Shown: in pieces, positions 1-8,191 of the stretch
Layout: every line of letters starts with the position of its first letter
Numbering within the stretch: position 1 is the stretch's first letter
Source: Aliagarivorans taiwanensis DSM 22990
GTDB lineage: Bacteria; Pseudomonadota; Gammaproteobacteria; Enterobacterales; Celerinatantimonadaceae
DNA length: 64,000 nucleotides
Reading direction: 5' to 3'
Assembly (NCBI RefSeq): GCF_000429505.1
Contig: NZ_AUBZ01000019.1
Span: forward strand, 1 to 64,000
Position numbers and translations under genes: made by a program
Notes under the pieces: model-generated
What the model was told of the DNA's origin: nothing
Databases searched by the model: none
Seen by the model: only the letters and a program-made list of their open reading frames with translations

Positions 1-330
1 AGCAAAAAGCCAGAGATGGTTAACCAAGAGCTATGGGGAGTCCTGTTGGCTTACAACCTCATTAGAATAGTGATGATAGAGGCCTGTGCAGCAGAAGAGC
101 CATTAACGCCAACGAGGCTAAGCTTTAGCCACTGCTTGTGGCACGTGACCACCTTCCTAGCCAGGTTGCCAATGAGTAGCCCCGGCAACTTGCCCAAGCA
201 CTATGCAGCACTACTGGAAACACTGCGAATGCTTACGCTCCCGGCGTCTCGGCCTGATAGAGTTTACCCTCGAGAAGTCAGGCGGAAACCCACCAAGTAT
301 CCATTTAAAAAGAAATGCCAGTCAGCTTAA
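1..330 (+). CDS. IS4-family transposase, C-terminal fragment (5' truncated by window edge)
   Basis: Frame 1 is open from base 1 and reads SKKPEMVNQELWG at its start, which is typical of the C-terminal part of IS4-family DDE transposases. It ends in the basic block YPREVRRKPTKYPFKKK, a hallmark of this family's C-terminus. The catalytic DDE residues would lie upstream of the window, except possibly the last glutamate region. The stop codon TAA lies inside the IS end palindrome. The ATG at 16 is internal, so this is a partial gene and not a 104-residue protein. Whether the element is intact cannot be judged. Confidence 0.75.
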   Translation, partial: SKKPEMVNQELWGVLLAYNLIRIVMIEACAAEEPLTPTRLSFSHCLWHVTTFLARLPMSSPGNLPKHYAALLETLRMLTLPASRPDRVYPREVRRKPTKYPFKKKCQSA

Positions 331-342
331 CTGACTGGCATT
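303..342 (-). terminator. IS-end hairpin, likely terminator for the yfgJ/der operon
   Basis: AATGCCAGTCAG (314-325), loop CTTAA, CTGACTGGCATT (331-342) form a 12-bp perfect stem. On the minus strand it is followed by a T-rich stretch (complement of the A-rich 305-315), as in an intrinsic terminator. It sits 45 bp downstream of the yfgJ stop, so the IS end may act as the terminator of the minus-strand operon. Confidence 0.55.
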
Positions 343-386
343 AAGGCTTAAGGCCTCGCTTTTTGCTTGTCGTAAGGTCGTTTCGC

Positions 387-623
387 TTAGCTGACCTTAG
401 CTACCAGCTTACTCACTAGGCTGCGCTTCGACTTTAGCTCGTTGCAGGAGTTGCAGAAGAAGTCGACCGCACCGCAGGCCTTTAGCTTCTCCAGCATGCT
501 ACCGCATTTGTCGCAGTGGAAACGCTCCACAAAGCTGTGGTGGCAGCTATCGCAGAGCCAATGATCGTGTTGATGGTGTAGCTCGCCGCCACACTCAGGG
601 CACGCCTTAAGTTCAGTCATCAT
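387..623 (-). CDS. yfgJ: YfgJ-like zinc-ribbon protein
   Basis: A 78-residue protein with four CxxC pairs (C8/C11, C24/C27, C37/C40, C57/C60), consistent with two zinc ribbons. The stretch LKACGAVDFFC closely matches E. coli YfgJ (LKACGAVDYFC), which is also encoded beside der. The molecular function is unknown; metal-binding ribbons suggest a protein or nucleic acid contact role. It lies 6 bp downstream of der and is probably co-transcribed with it. The start could be either of two adjacent Met codons. Confidence 0.8.
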   Translation of the reverse strand: MMTELKACPECGGELHHQHDHWLCDSCHHSFVERFHCDKCGSMLEKLKACGAVDFFCNSCNELKSKRSLVSKLVAKVS

Positions 624-629
624 GCCTCC

Positions 630-2108
630 CTACTTTTTCGAGCCCGACATCTTCATCAGCTTTTTGCGCTGACGGGTCTGGGACAAGGTCATCTTCTCTT
701 TTTTACCGGCAAACGGGTTGTCACCCTCGCGGAACTCGATGCTGATCGGGGTACCCATCACCTTAAGCGCCTTGCGATAGTAGTTCATCAGGTAACGCTT
801 GTAAGAGTCTGGCAGCGAGTTTACTTGGTTGCCGTGGATCACGATACGCGGCGGGTTGTAACCACCGGCGTGTGCATAACGGAGCTTAACCCGGCGACCA
901 CGTACCATCGGCGGCTGGTGATCGTCTTGGGCCATCTGCATAATGCGGGTCAGCATTGAGGTAGACACCCGCTTGGTGGCGCTCTTGTAGGCTTCAATCA
1001 CCGAGCCATAGAGGTGACCCACACCGGTGCCGTGCAGCGCCGAGATAAAGTGCAGACGGGCAAAATCGATAAAGCCAAGACGGCGGTCCAGCTCGCTTTT
1101 GATGCGCTCTTTGGCATCGTGTTCCATGCCATCCCACTTGTTCACGGCCAGCACCAAGGCGCGACCGGAGTTAAGCACAAAGCCTAGCAAGCTAAGATCT
1201 TGGTCGGAGATACCGTTTTGCGCATCAATCACCAACAGTACCACGTTGGCATCTTCAATCGCCTTCAGGGTTTTAATCACCGAGAACTTCTCAACTGCCT
1301 CAGTCACCTTGCCGCGCTTACGTACCCCGGCGGTATCGATAATGATGTAGTCCTGATCCTCGCGGCTCAGCGGAATATAGATACTGTCGCGGGTAGTACC
1401 GGGCATGTCGTAGACCACCACCCGCTCTTCACCCAAGATACGGTTGGTCAGGGTCGATTTACCCACATTTGGGCGACCGACGATGGCCAGCTTGATGGGC
1501 ATATCTTCAAACTGCTTGCTCAGCGCGTCCAGCTCGCTCTCGGTTGGCAGCTCAGCCAGCTCGCCGTCTTCACCGTCAAGCTCGTCGCCTTCTTCGGCGC
1601 TCGCAGCCATCTGCTCTTTGACAAAGGGCTTAAGGGCCAGTTCCAGCAGTTGGTTTACCCCGCGGCCATGGGCAGCAGCAATCTGGTGAACATCACCGAG
1701 TGATAGCGCGTAGAACTCGCCAGTGGCTGAGTCGGCGTCGATGCCGTCTACCTTGTTGGCAACCAGAAAGACCTTCTTCTCCTGCTTGCGCAAGTGATGG
1801 GCAATCGCTTCATCGGCAACGGTCAGGCCGGCGCGCGCGTCCACCAAGAACAATACCGCATCGGCCTCTTCGATGGCTTGCAGCGACTGCTGGGCCATCA
1901 TCGCATCGATGCCCTCTTCGTCACCGTGGATACCACCGGTGTCGATCACAATGAAATCCTGTTCTGCCAACTTTGCCTGTCCATATTTACGATCGCGGGT
2001 CAGACCGGGGAAGTCTGCAACCAGCGCATCGCGAGTGCGAGTTAAGCGGTTAAACAACGTGGATTTACCCACATTCGGACGGCCCACTAGGGCAACAACA
2101 GGAAGCAT
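630..2108 (-). CDS. der: Ribosome-assembly GTPase Der (EngA)
   Basis: A 492-residue protein with two tandem GTPase domains, each with the P-loop GRPNVGKST (first at residues 9-17, second near 212), G3 motifs (DTGG and DTAG) and G4 motifs NKVD and NKWD. A C-terminal KH-like domain and a basic tail ([14 protein letters not shown]) follow. Der is an essential GTPase in 50S subunit maturation. Length matches the family (E. coli 490). An acidic linker of Glu/Asp residues joins the two G domains. It lies between bamB and yfgJ, and a hairpin separates it from bamB. Confidence 0.97.
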   Translation of the reverse strand: MLPVVALVGRPNVGKSTLFNRLTRTRDALVADFPGLTRDRKYGQAKLAEQDFIVIDTGGIHGDEEGIDAMMAQQSLQAIEEADAVLFLVDARAGLTVADEAIAHHLRKQEKKVFLVANKVDGIDADSATGEFYALSLGDVHQIAAAHGRGVNQLLELALKPFVKEQMAASAEEGDELDGEDGELAELPTESELDALSKQFEDMPIKLAIVGRPNVGKSTLTNRILGEERVVVYDMPGTTRDSIYIPLSREDQDYIIIDTAGVRKRGKVTEAVEKFSVIKTLKAIEDANVVLLVIDAQNGISDQDLSLLGFVLNSGRALVLAVNKWDGMEHDAKERIKSELDRRLGFIDFARLHFISALHGTGVGHLYGSVIEAYKSATKRVSTSMLTRIMQMAQDDHQPPMVRGRRVKLRYAHAGGYNPPRIVIHGNQVNSLPDSYKRYLMNYYRKALKVMGTPISIEFREGDNPFAGKKEKMTLSQTRQRKKLMKMSGSKK

Positions 2109-2136
2109 AAAGGCCTCTTTCTACAAAAATGAACAA

Positions 2137-2165
2137 AGGCTCATGATCGATGAAATCATGAGCCT
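2137..2165 (-). terminator. Intrinsic terminator or attenuator between bamB and der
   Basis: AGGCTCATGAT (2137-2147) and ATCATGAGCCT (2155-2165) form an 11-bp stem with a 7-nt loop. On the minus strand it is followed by TTTGTTCATTTTTG, a broken U-tract. It lies in the 85-bp gap between the bamB stop and the der start, so it should reduce read-through into der. A TATAAT-like -10 on the minus strand (complement of 2183-2188) just upstream could give der its own promoter; its -35 is poor. Confidence 0.6.
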
Positions 2166-2193
2166 AGAACTGATTAGTACAGATTATAACAAG

Positions 2194-3381
2194 TTAGCGG
2201 CGTTCTAAGGCGTATAATTTACCGTTGCGCGCTTGAACAAAGACATTGTCTCCGCTGACTATCGGCTGGCTATACAAGCCGCTCTTATCTAGTCGGGTCT
2301 TGCTGACGAACTGACCGTTACTGCGATCCAGCCAATACAGGTAGCCTTCGCTATCACCTACCATCAGGTAGTCACCGTCGATGGCCACCGGAGTAAGCTG
2401 ACGATAAGACAGCGCCTGCTGCGACCATTGCTGCTCGCCTTGACGACGGTCCACGCTGAACAGGTGGTCCTGCATGTCGCTTAGGTAGATGCGCGAACCG
2501 CTCACCAGCAGGTCTTGATAGGCCGAGTAGCTTTGACGCCACGCTTCAGCGCCGCTGCGCAAATCAACCGATACCAAGTTACCGTTGTAAGCCACGCCAT
2601 AGAGCTGTGAACCTACCAACACCGGGGTGCTGTCGACATCTACCAAACGGTCGATTTCGGTAGCGCCGCGCGATTGAGCCAGGGTGTACTCAAACATTAG
2701 CTGACCGTTTTGCTGCAGGTACAGACCCACGCGACCATCGGCGCGCCCCACAATCACGGCACCGGCAGAGATCAGTGGAGAGCTGGCCGAACGCAGCATC
2801 AGGTTAGGCAGGTCAATCACGCTCTCCCAAAGCTGCTCGCCGGTATGGGCATCGAGTGCAACCAAGCGGCCGTTAGCGGTTTGAACTGCAACAATGCTGT
2901 CGTCGACGGCAGGCGCTGACAGCACCTCGCCAGAGACTTGGGCTTGCCAAACAATCTCACCGGTTTCAGCATCGAGCGCAAACACATCGGCGTTCTCGGT
3001 ACCCAAGTAGACGCGCTGATAAGCGCCGACCAAGCCACCAGAGATGCGGGCATTATTGGTATTACCACGGAACTGGTTGTTGCTCTCAACCTTGGAGAGG
3101 TCTTGGGTCCACAGCAGCTTGCCGCTTAGGTCATAGGCCTGAACCTTACCGAAGCGCTCGGCGGCAAACAGCGTGTCGTACGCCACCAACGGGGTGAGCT
3201 GTGAGTAGTAGTCCTTTACTCCCTTGCCTACGGAGACCTGCCAACTAATACGGGAGTCGAACTGGTTATCGAACTCCGGTACCTCTGCCATGACGACGAC
3301 GTCTTCTTCTTTGTTAAACAAAGAACAGGCAGACAGGGCAAGACACAATCCTGCTATGGCAAGTGTTTTCAACTTAGCCAT
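2194..3381 (-). CDS. bamB: Outer membrane assembly lipoprotein BamB
   Basis: A 395-residue lipoprotein of the BAM complex that folds beta-barrel proteins into the outer membrane. A signal peptide ends in the lipobox LSAC (C19). The rest shows repeated blades typical of a PQQ-like eight-bladed beta-propeller (for example ALDAETGEIVWQ and ALDAHTGEQLWE). E. coli BamB is 392 residues. Its start overlaps the end of yfgM by 8 bp, which indicates co-translation. The order hisS-yfgM-bamB-der is the standard gammaproteobacterial one. Confidence 0.96.
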   Translation of the reverse strand: MAKLKTLAIAGLCLALSACSLFNKEEDVVVMAEVPEFDNQFDSRISWQVSVGKGVKDYYSQLTPLVAYDTLFAAERFGKVQAYDLSGKLLWTQDLSKVESNNQFRGNTNNARISGGLVGAYQRVYLGTENADVFALDAETGEIVWQAQVSGEVLSAPAVDDSIVAVQTANGRLVALDAHTGEQLWESVIDLPNLMLRSASSPLISAGAVIVGRADGRVGLYLQQNGQLMFEYTLAQSRGATEIDRLVDVDSTPVLVGSQLYGVAYNGNLVSVDLRSGAEAWRQSYSAYQDLLVSGSRIYLSDMQDHLFSVDRRQGEQQWSQQALSYRQLTPVAIDGDYLMVGDSEGYLYWLDRSNGQFVSKTRLDKSGLYSQPIVSGDNVFVQARNGKLYALERR

Positions 3382-4006
3382 TATCAGCAGGCGCCTCCGT
3401 CAGATCATTCAGTTTGATATTCAGGCTAGCATCGAGCTCAGCACCGCCGGCCGCCAAGGCCGCTTGGTAGGCTTGGCGAGCCAGAGCCTTTTCGCCGCGC
3501 GCGATGTAGACATCGCCACGCAACACATCAACCAAAGGCTGCAGGCTAAAGTCGCTGATTTGCGCAAGCGATGCCAATGCTGCATCGAAGTCTTCTAACT
3601 GGAATTGCACGCGAGCAACACGCAGACCCACCAAGCCTTTTAGCTCTTCAGGGGCGTTGTCTTGGGCATACACCAACTGCTGCAGCGCGTCGCTGTAGTT
3701 GCCTTCGTCAACCAGGCTCTTGGCCAGTAGCAGCGAAGCAAATACTTCGTAGTTGTCACCGCTTTGGTTGGCCAGAACATACTCTTGTAGCGGCGCAGCA
3801 TCGCCACTGCGACGCATTTGCTCAACCACCATCTGGTAGGCATCTGATGCGGCTTCTTGCTGGGCAACCTTGTGTTCGCCGTAGTAGCGCCAGCCAAATA
3901 CCAAGGCCAGACCCGCCACGGTACCGATGACTACCGAGTTACCGTTCTTCTTCCACCAATCCTTAATCGCCTGAACTTGTTGTTCTTCGGTGCTATAAAC
4001 TTCCAC
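3374..4006 (-). CDS. yfgM: YfgM, inner-membrane periplasmic TPR chaperone-like protein
   Basis: A 210-residue protein starting MEVYSTEEQQVQAIKDWWKKNG, the typical YfgM N-terminus. One membrane segment (about residues 24-41) anchors it, with a periplasmic tetratricopeptide domain following. In E. coli it associates with SecYEG and PpiD and assists periplasmic and outer-membrane protein traffic. It lies 9 bp after hisS and overlaps bamB. Length equals the family norm (about 206). Confidence 0.93.
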   Translation of the reverse strand: MEVYSTEEQQVQAIKDWWKKNGNSVVIGTVAGLALVFGWRYYGEHKVAQQEAASDAYQMVVEQMRRSGDAAPLQEYVLANQSGDNYEVFASLLLAKSLVDEGNYSDALQQLVYAQDNAPEELKGLVGLRVARVQFQLEDFDAALASLAQISDFSLQPLVDVLRGDVYIARGEKALARQAYQAALAAGGAELDASLNIKLNDLTEAPADNG

Positions 4007-4015
4007 CTGTTCCCC

Positions 4016-5296
4016 TTAGTCTTCTAACTGCTGTGTAAGCAAAGTCGGTAGCTCTTGCTGCGCGATGGTCTGTTGTTCGTTTTGACCACGCAGGTACTTA
4101 ACGGTGACTTGCTGGTTGGCCAGCTCATCTTCACCGATAATCAGTGCAATGCGAGCACCGGACTTGTCTGCACGTTTAAATTGTTTTTTGAAATTACCGC
4201 CGCCACAGTGGGTCATCACTCGCAGCTTGGGCATGCTATCACGTAATTGCTCGGCGAGGGCAAACGCAGCGCTCAAAGTGCCACTGCCCGCACTAATTAC
4301 ATAGACATCGGCCGGCTCTGGCAGTTCACCCAGTAATTCAAGGGTTTCCAGAAGCAGTACCAGACGCTCCATACCCATGGCAAAACCCACACCCGGGGTT
4401 GGCTTGCCGCCAAGCTGTTCCACCAGGCCGTCGTAGCGGCCGCCCGCACATACGGTGCCTTGCGCGCCCAGGCTCTCGGTCACCCACTCGAACACGGTGT
4501 GGTTGTAGTAATCCAGACCGCGTACCAAGCGAGGGTTGATTTCATACTCGATGCCAACTGCATCCAAGATCTCTCTTAAGCGAGCAAAGTGCGCTTGGCT
4601 CTCTTCGCTTAGGTAATCATCCAGTTTTGGCGCATCCGCCAGACAGGCTTGTACCTCTGGGTTCTTGCTGTCCAGTACCCGCAGCGGGTTGGTGTACATG
4701 CGACGCTTGGCATCTTCGTCGAGGCTGTCTTTATGCGCTTCTAGGTGAGCAATCAGCGCATCGCGGTAGGCGGCGCGGCAGGCATTGCTACCCAAGGTAT
4801 TTAGTTGCAGCGTTACGTGTTTCTCCAGGCCAAAGGCCTTCCAGAAACGCGCAGACAGCATAATCACTTCGGCGTCCATATCGGCGCTGGCTACCCCAAA
4901 GCTCTCCACACCGATCTGGTGGAACTGGCGATAGCGGCCTTTTTGCGGACGCTCGTGGCGGAACATTGGGCCCATGTACCACAGGCGCTGTTCTTGGTTG
5001 TACAGCAAGCCATGCTGGTTACCAGCACGCACACAGCTGGCGGTACCTTCCGGGCGCAGGGTCAGGCTGTCGCCGTTGCGATCCTCAAAGGTATACATCT
5101 CTTTTTCAACGATATCGGTCACTTCACCGATGGAGCGTTTGAACAAGTCAGTGCTTTCTACCACTGGCATACGAATTTCGCTGTAACCGTAAGCGGCGAC
5201 GGTGTCACGTACTACTTGTTCTACCTTCTGCCAGGCGGGCGTATCGCTGGGCAGGCAATCGTTCATGCCACGAATAGCTTGGATCTGTTTAGCCAC
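4016..5296 (-). CDS. hisS: Histidyl-tRNA synthetase
   Basis: A 426-residue class II synthetase, counted from a GTG start at 5296 ([16 protein letters not shown]), which matches the family N-terminus and length (E. coli 424). An ATG further upstream at 5443 would add 49 residues with no family counterpart. A TAGAGA sequence lies just upstream of the GTG. Seen motifs: motif 2 [17 protein letters not shown], the histidine-specific [13 protein letters not shown], motif 3 region [11 protein letters not shown]. It charges tRNA-His. It heads the hisS-yfgM-bamB-der transcript. Confidence 0.96.
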   Translation of the reverse strand: MAKQIQAIRGMNDCLPSDTPAWQKVEQVVRDTVAAYGYSEIRMPVVESTDLFKRSIGEVTDIVEKEMYTFEDRNGDSLTLRPEGTASCVRAGNQHGLLYNQEQRLWYMGPMFRHERPQKGRYRQFHQIGVESFGVASADMDAEVIMLSARFWKAFGLEKHVTLQLNTLGSNACRAAYRDALIAHLEAHKDSLDEDAKRRMYTNPLRVLDSKNPEVQACLADAPKLDDYLSEESQAHFARLREILDAVGIEYEINPRLVRGLDYYNHTVFEWVTESLGAQGTVCAGGRYDGLVEQLGGKPTPGVGFAMGMERLVLLLETLELLGELPEPADVYVISAGSGTLSAAFALAEQLRDSMPKLRVMTHCGGGNFKKQFKRADKSGARIALIIGEDELANQQVTVKYLRGQNEQQTIAQQELPTLLTQQLED

Positions 5297-5334
5297 GAGA
5301 ATCTCTAATTTTGCTGCGGTTAATCTAAAGAGTC

Positions 5335-5349
5335 CCCGATTATATCGGG
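5335..5349 (-). other. Short hairpin in the hisS leader
   Basis: CCCGAT-TAT-ATCGGG is a perfect 6-bp stem with a 3-nt loop about 40 bp upstream of the GTG start of hisS. No U-tract follows, so it is not an intrinsic terminator. It may influence translation or mRNA stability of the leader; this is inference only. Confidence 0.3.
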
Positions 5350-5393
5350 TTCCTTCGGTGTGTATAGTAAGGCTTACTGCTTCCTGACGGGGG

Positions 5394-5421
5394 ATTCTAC
5401 CAAAAACAAGCGTTTTGTGTA
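5394..5421 (-). promoter_or_regulatory. Candidate sigma-70 promoter for hisS
   Basis: On the minus strand a -35-like TACACA (complement of 5416-5421) and a -10 TAGAAT (complement of 5394-5399) are separated by 16 bp. The start would give a leader of roughly 90 nt before the GTG start of hisS. This placement means the hisS operon is driven independently of the island upstream. Confidence 0.5.
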
Positions 5422-5540
5422 CCGGAAGTCGCCACTGCCGCATGCCAAGAGCAGCACCTTTCCACGTTTAATGCCTTCAAAAAAACGCTTTGGCAAGCTC
5501 ACTCCCCTGCCCCCTCGCAGCACATTCAGCTTGCCAGAGG

Positions 5541-6536
5541 CTAGTTTGTCGGCGTCGAGGCATGCCGGCGAAACTCAGTAGGGGTTTGGCTCACCAGCTT
5601 GCGGAACTGATGGCGAAAGGTGCTCTCCGAGTTAAACCCGCAGTGGTAGGCGATATGCGAAACACTGGAAGGGGTGGTTGCCAGTAGCTCTTTGGCGCGG
5701 TCGATACGTGCTCGGGTCAGCCACTCTATCACCGGCAAACCGAGCACGTTTTTAAAGGTTCGCTGGAAAGTTCGCGGCGTCATGTCCATTTGCTTGGCGA
5801 GCGATTCAACACTGTGGGGTTCAGACAAACGCTCCCTGACCCAGTCGACCACTTCTGCAATTTTCGTCTGCGATGTTGCCATTAACTCTTGGGAGATGAT
5901 CTGCAGCTGCTCGCCATCGCGATAGGCCGGTATTACCAGGCGTTGCGCCACCATATTGGCCACCCGGTAGCCATAATCTTGCCTGACCACGTACAACATC
6001 ATATCTAAGCCAGCCGCTGAGCCTGCCGAGGTGAGGATATTGCCATCTTCGATATAGATGGAAGTTGGTGATACCCGCAGATTTGGGTATCGCTCAGACA
6101 GTAAGTTGGAGTGGTGCCAGTGGGTGGTAACGGCTCGACCGTTCAGCAGCCCAGCGGCCGCTAACACAAATGCGCCGGTACAGATGCTACAGATCCGCGC
6201 GTTTCGTTGGTGCGCCCGTTTTAAGGCCTTGAGCAATGCCTCCGGAGGTTGCTCGTTCACATCTCGCCAGCCGGGCAGGATAATGGTATCGGCCTGGTCG
6301 AGGATCTCGGGGCCGTGTTCAAAGGTGACCGACACGCCGCCCACTGCGTCCACCGTGCTTGATTCGATACCGCAAACCTTAAAATCGTACCAATCGACAT
6401 TCAGCTCGGGCCGCTCCAGACCAAAGATCTCGACGGCGCAACCAAACTCAAATGTTCTCAGTGATTCGTATCCCAGTAAAACAACACTGTGCCGTGACGA
6501 GGTGGCAGGATCTTGCGGCATTTTGTCCCTATTCAA
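5541..6536 (-). CDS. GlxA/FtrA-type AraC-family transcriptional regulator (DJ-1/PfpI domain fused to HTH)
   Basis: A 331-residue two-domain regulator. Residues 15-185 form a DJ-1/PfpI (class I amidotransferase-like) domain with a nucleophile-elbow cysteine in ICSICTGAF (C119) and THWHH after it. Residues about 225-325 form an AraC-type double helix-turn-helix (IAYHCGFNSESTFRHQFRK is the second helix unit). Such proteins usually sense a small metabolite and control adjacent operons. It is divergent from the radical SAM gene, with 68 bp between starts, so it probably regulates that operon and itself. The ligand is unknown. Confidence 0.88.
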   Translation of the reverse strand: MNRDKMPQDPATSSRHSVVLLGYESLRTFEFGCAVEIFGLERPELNVDWYDFKVCGIESSTVDAVGGVSVTFEHGPEILDQADTIILPGWRDVNEQPPEALLKALKRAHQRNARICSICTGAFVLAAAGLLNGRAVTTHWHHSNLLSERYPNLRVSPTSIYIEDGNILTSAGSAAGLDMMLYVVRQDYGYRVANMVAQRLVIPAYRDGEQLQIISQELMATSQTKIAEVVDWVRERLSEPHSVESLAKQMDMTPRTFQRTFKNVLGLPVIEWLTRARIDRAKELLATTPSSVSHIAYHCGFNSESTFRHQFRKLVSQTPTEFRRHASTPTN

Positions 6537-6554
6537 TCTGTTACGAGCATCACC

Positions 6555-6582
6555 TTGTTTATAACATTTTTATAGATAAACA
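6555..6582. promoter_or_regulatory. Inverted repeat in the divergent promoter region
   Basis: TGTTTAT (6556-6562) and ATAAACA (6576-6582) form a 7-bp inverted repeat with a 13-bp AT-rich spacer, centred between the divergent starts at 6536 and 6605. The spacing of half-site centres (20 bp, about two helical turns) suits a dimeric regulator. It is a candidate operator for the GlxA-type protein and overlaps likely -10 sequences (TATAAC, TATAGA). Confidence 0.4.
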
Positions 6583-6604
6583 GATACGGACAGTTTCTCC
6601 CCCC

Positions 6605-8191
6605 ATGAAAGTCGCACTAGTCAATCCCCAAACCGAAACTCGAAGCATGCGCGAGCTTTATGATCATCATGAAAATCATGCACTTGCCTTGCTTCATGCG
6701 CAGTTAGAACAGCACCTACATCAATGTGAAACCATCGACCTGCGGGTCGACTCGTTAAGCGAGCGAGATGCCGCACAGCAGATTATGGCGGGCCACTTCG
6801 ATTTGGTCGTGTTTAGCGTCAACTACGCGACCATGTCATCGGCCCTGCTGATCAGTGGAATCATTTGCCTCGAAGCGGCACATAAGCCAGTGATTGCCCT
6901 CGGCGGCGAACATGCCAGCTACCAGAATATCGAGATTATGGAGACTTACCCCCATATCGATGTCATCTGCCACGGAGAGGGTGAAGCCACCCTGCTGCAA
7001 CTGGCCAATGCCTTGGAAGAAGAGATCCCGCTTGAGTCGGTACTCGGCATCACCTATCGACGCGCAGATAAAGTGGTTGAGGCAGAGCCCCAGCCGCCCA
7101 TCAGCGAACTCGACATCCTTCCCTTTGCCGATCATCACGTTGCCCAACGCGCCATAAGCAAAGGCAAATGCGTCGAGATTGGCATTATGACCAAGCGCGG
7201 CTGCCCCTATCCGTGTAGCTTTTGCAATGCCCAGCGCTTTTTAGGGAATGGGAATACCGGGGTTCGCGATCGCAGCCCCGAGAGCGTGGTGGAAGAGATT
7301 GAGCAACTGGCGCCGCTGGTCAAACAAACAGGCCAGTTCTTGAGGATCTACGACGCGACCTTAGTCACCCCTTCAAACACCGATCGAAAGTGGTTTAATC
7401 AATTCTGCGATCTGATGGAAGCGAAACAGCTGCGGGTGCCCATGGACGCCTTTATTCGCACCGACAGTTTCAACCTCAGTAAAGAGAAAGACCGGGCGTT
7501 TCTGGAGCGTCTGAGAGGCGTTGGCTTAATTAGCACTTACTTAGGCCTAGAGGCCGGTGATGACCAGCAGTTGGAGTTGTACAACAAGAAAACCAACGCT
7601 GAGACATCGGAGGGGAAATATCACTACCTGCGGAGCTTGGGGATGTCCGGCTCGTCCAACGGCATCATCAACTTCTTCCAAGGCTCGACCATTGACCAGC
7701 TAAAAACCAACGCGGCGTTTTTATCGCGGGTGGGGATGGCGACCTTCTGGAATTTTCTCTCAAGGGCGGAGACCTTGCCCGGAATAGAGATGAACAAATC
7801 AACCAAACAGCAGCCACGAAAGAACCTCTGGGATGTCAGCAACTATCAGTTTGAGGATAGACGGGTACATCATCTCTATGAGGCGCTATATAGCATTGGC
7901 AATCAGCATTACTTCGTTCGCTATGAAGACCGGATCGCCCGGCGGATCCGCGACAACATTCGCATCAAAAACTTCTACCAAGGTTATCTTGGATACTCGG
8001 AACAAGAGCAAGCATTCGATGACCACATCCAAACGCTACAGTCGTTCACGGTGGAGTTTGTGCTGGCCCAGATAGAGAACGTCAGCCTGGAGAACGCCTT
8101 TGTTCCCAACCCGAGGGACATCCGTAACTACGTTGCGAAGATGAACGAGGGACTTGCCTTTATTGCCGACCACTACCGAGAGTACATCTAA
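6605..8191 (+). CDS. Cobalamin-binding-type radical SAM protein (B12-binding domain plus radical SAM)
   Basis: A 528-residue protein counted from ATG 6605 (MKVALVNPQTETRSM), a typical start for this class; an upstream ATG at 6452 would run through the divergent regulator gene. No good ribosome-binding site is visible. Residues 1-150 look like a Rossmann B12-binding domain (ALGGEHASY, DVICHGEGEATLLQL). The radical SAM motif is CPYPCSFC (C200, C204, C207). The C-terminal 130 residues match nothing I recognise. Members methylate or rearrange unactivated carbons; the substrate here is unknown. The stop overlaps the EamA start (TAATG), so they are translationally coupled. Confidence 0.85.
   Translation: MKVALVNPQTETRSMRELYDHHENHALALLHAQLEQHLHQCETIDLRVDSLSERDAAQQIMAGHFDLVVFSVNYATMSSALLISGIICLEAAHKPVIALGGEHASYQNIEIMETYPHIDVICHGEGEATLLQLANALEEEIPLESVLGITYRRADKVVEAEPQPPISELDILPFADHHVAQRAISKGKCVEIGIMTKRGCPYPCSFCNAQRFLGNGNTGVRDRSPESVVEEIEQLAPLVKQTGQFLRIYDATLVTPSNTDRKWFNQFCDLMEAKQLRVPMDAFIRTDSFNLSKEKDRAFLERLRGVGLISTYLGLEAGDDQQLELYNKKTNAETSEGKYHYLRSLGMSGSSNGIINFFQGSTIDQLKTNAAFLSRVGMATFWNFLSRAETLPGIEMNKSTKQQPRKNLWDVSNYQFEDRRVHHLYEALYSIGNQHYFVRYEDRIARRIRDNIRIKNFYQGYLGYSEQEQAFDDHIQTLQSFTVEFVLAQIENVSLENAFVPNPRDIRNYVAKMNEGLAFIADHYREYI

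Larger units (their letters stand above)
1..343 (+). mobile_element. 3' end of an IS4-family insertion sequence
   Basis: The window opens inside an insertion sequence. It comprises the C-terminal transposase coding region (1-330) and a terminal inverted-repeat-like end. Read inward from about 343 the end begins TAATGCCAGTCAGTTAAG, which resembles the known IS4 end (TAATGCCGATCAGTTAAG). This end is itself a near-perfect palindrome. The left end lies outside the window, so the target duplication cannot be checked. Confidence 0.75.

Noticed and set aside
1200-1703. A 167-residue plus-strand frame opposite der
   Set aside because: Antisense to the conserved GTPase domains of Der; no recognisable domain.
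5297-5443. A 49-residue N-terminal extension of HisS
   Set aside because: It covers the leader hairpin and promoter, and HisS homologues start at the AKQIQAIRG position.
6452-6604. An upstream ATG that would extend the radical SAM protein by 51 residues
   Set aside because: It would lie in the divergent regulator's coding region, and the extension has no B12-domain features; ATG 6605 fits the family N-terminus.
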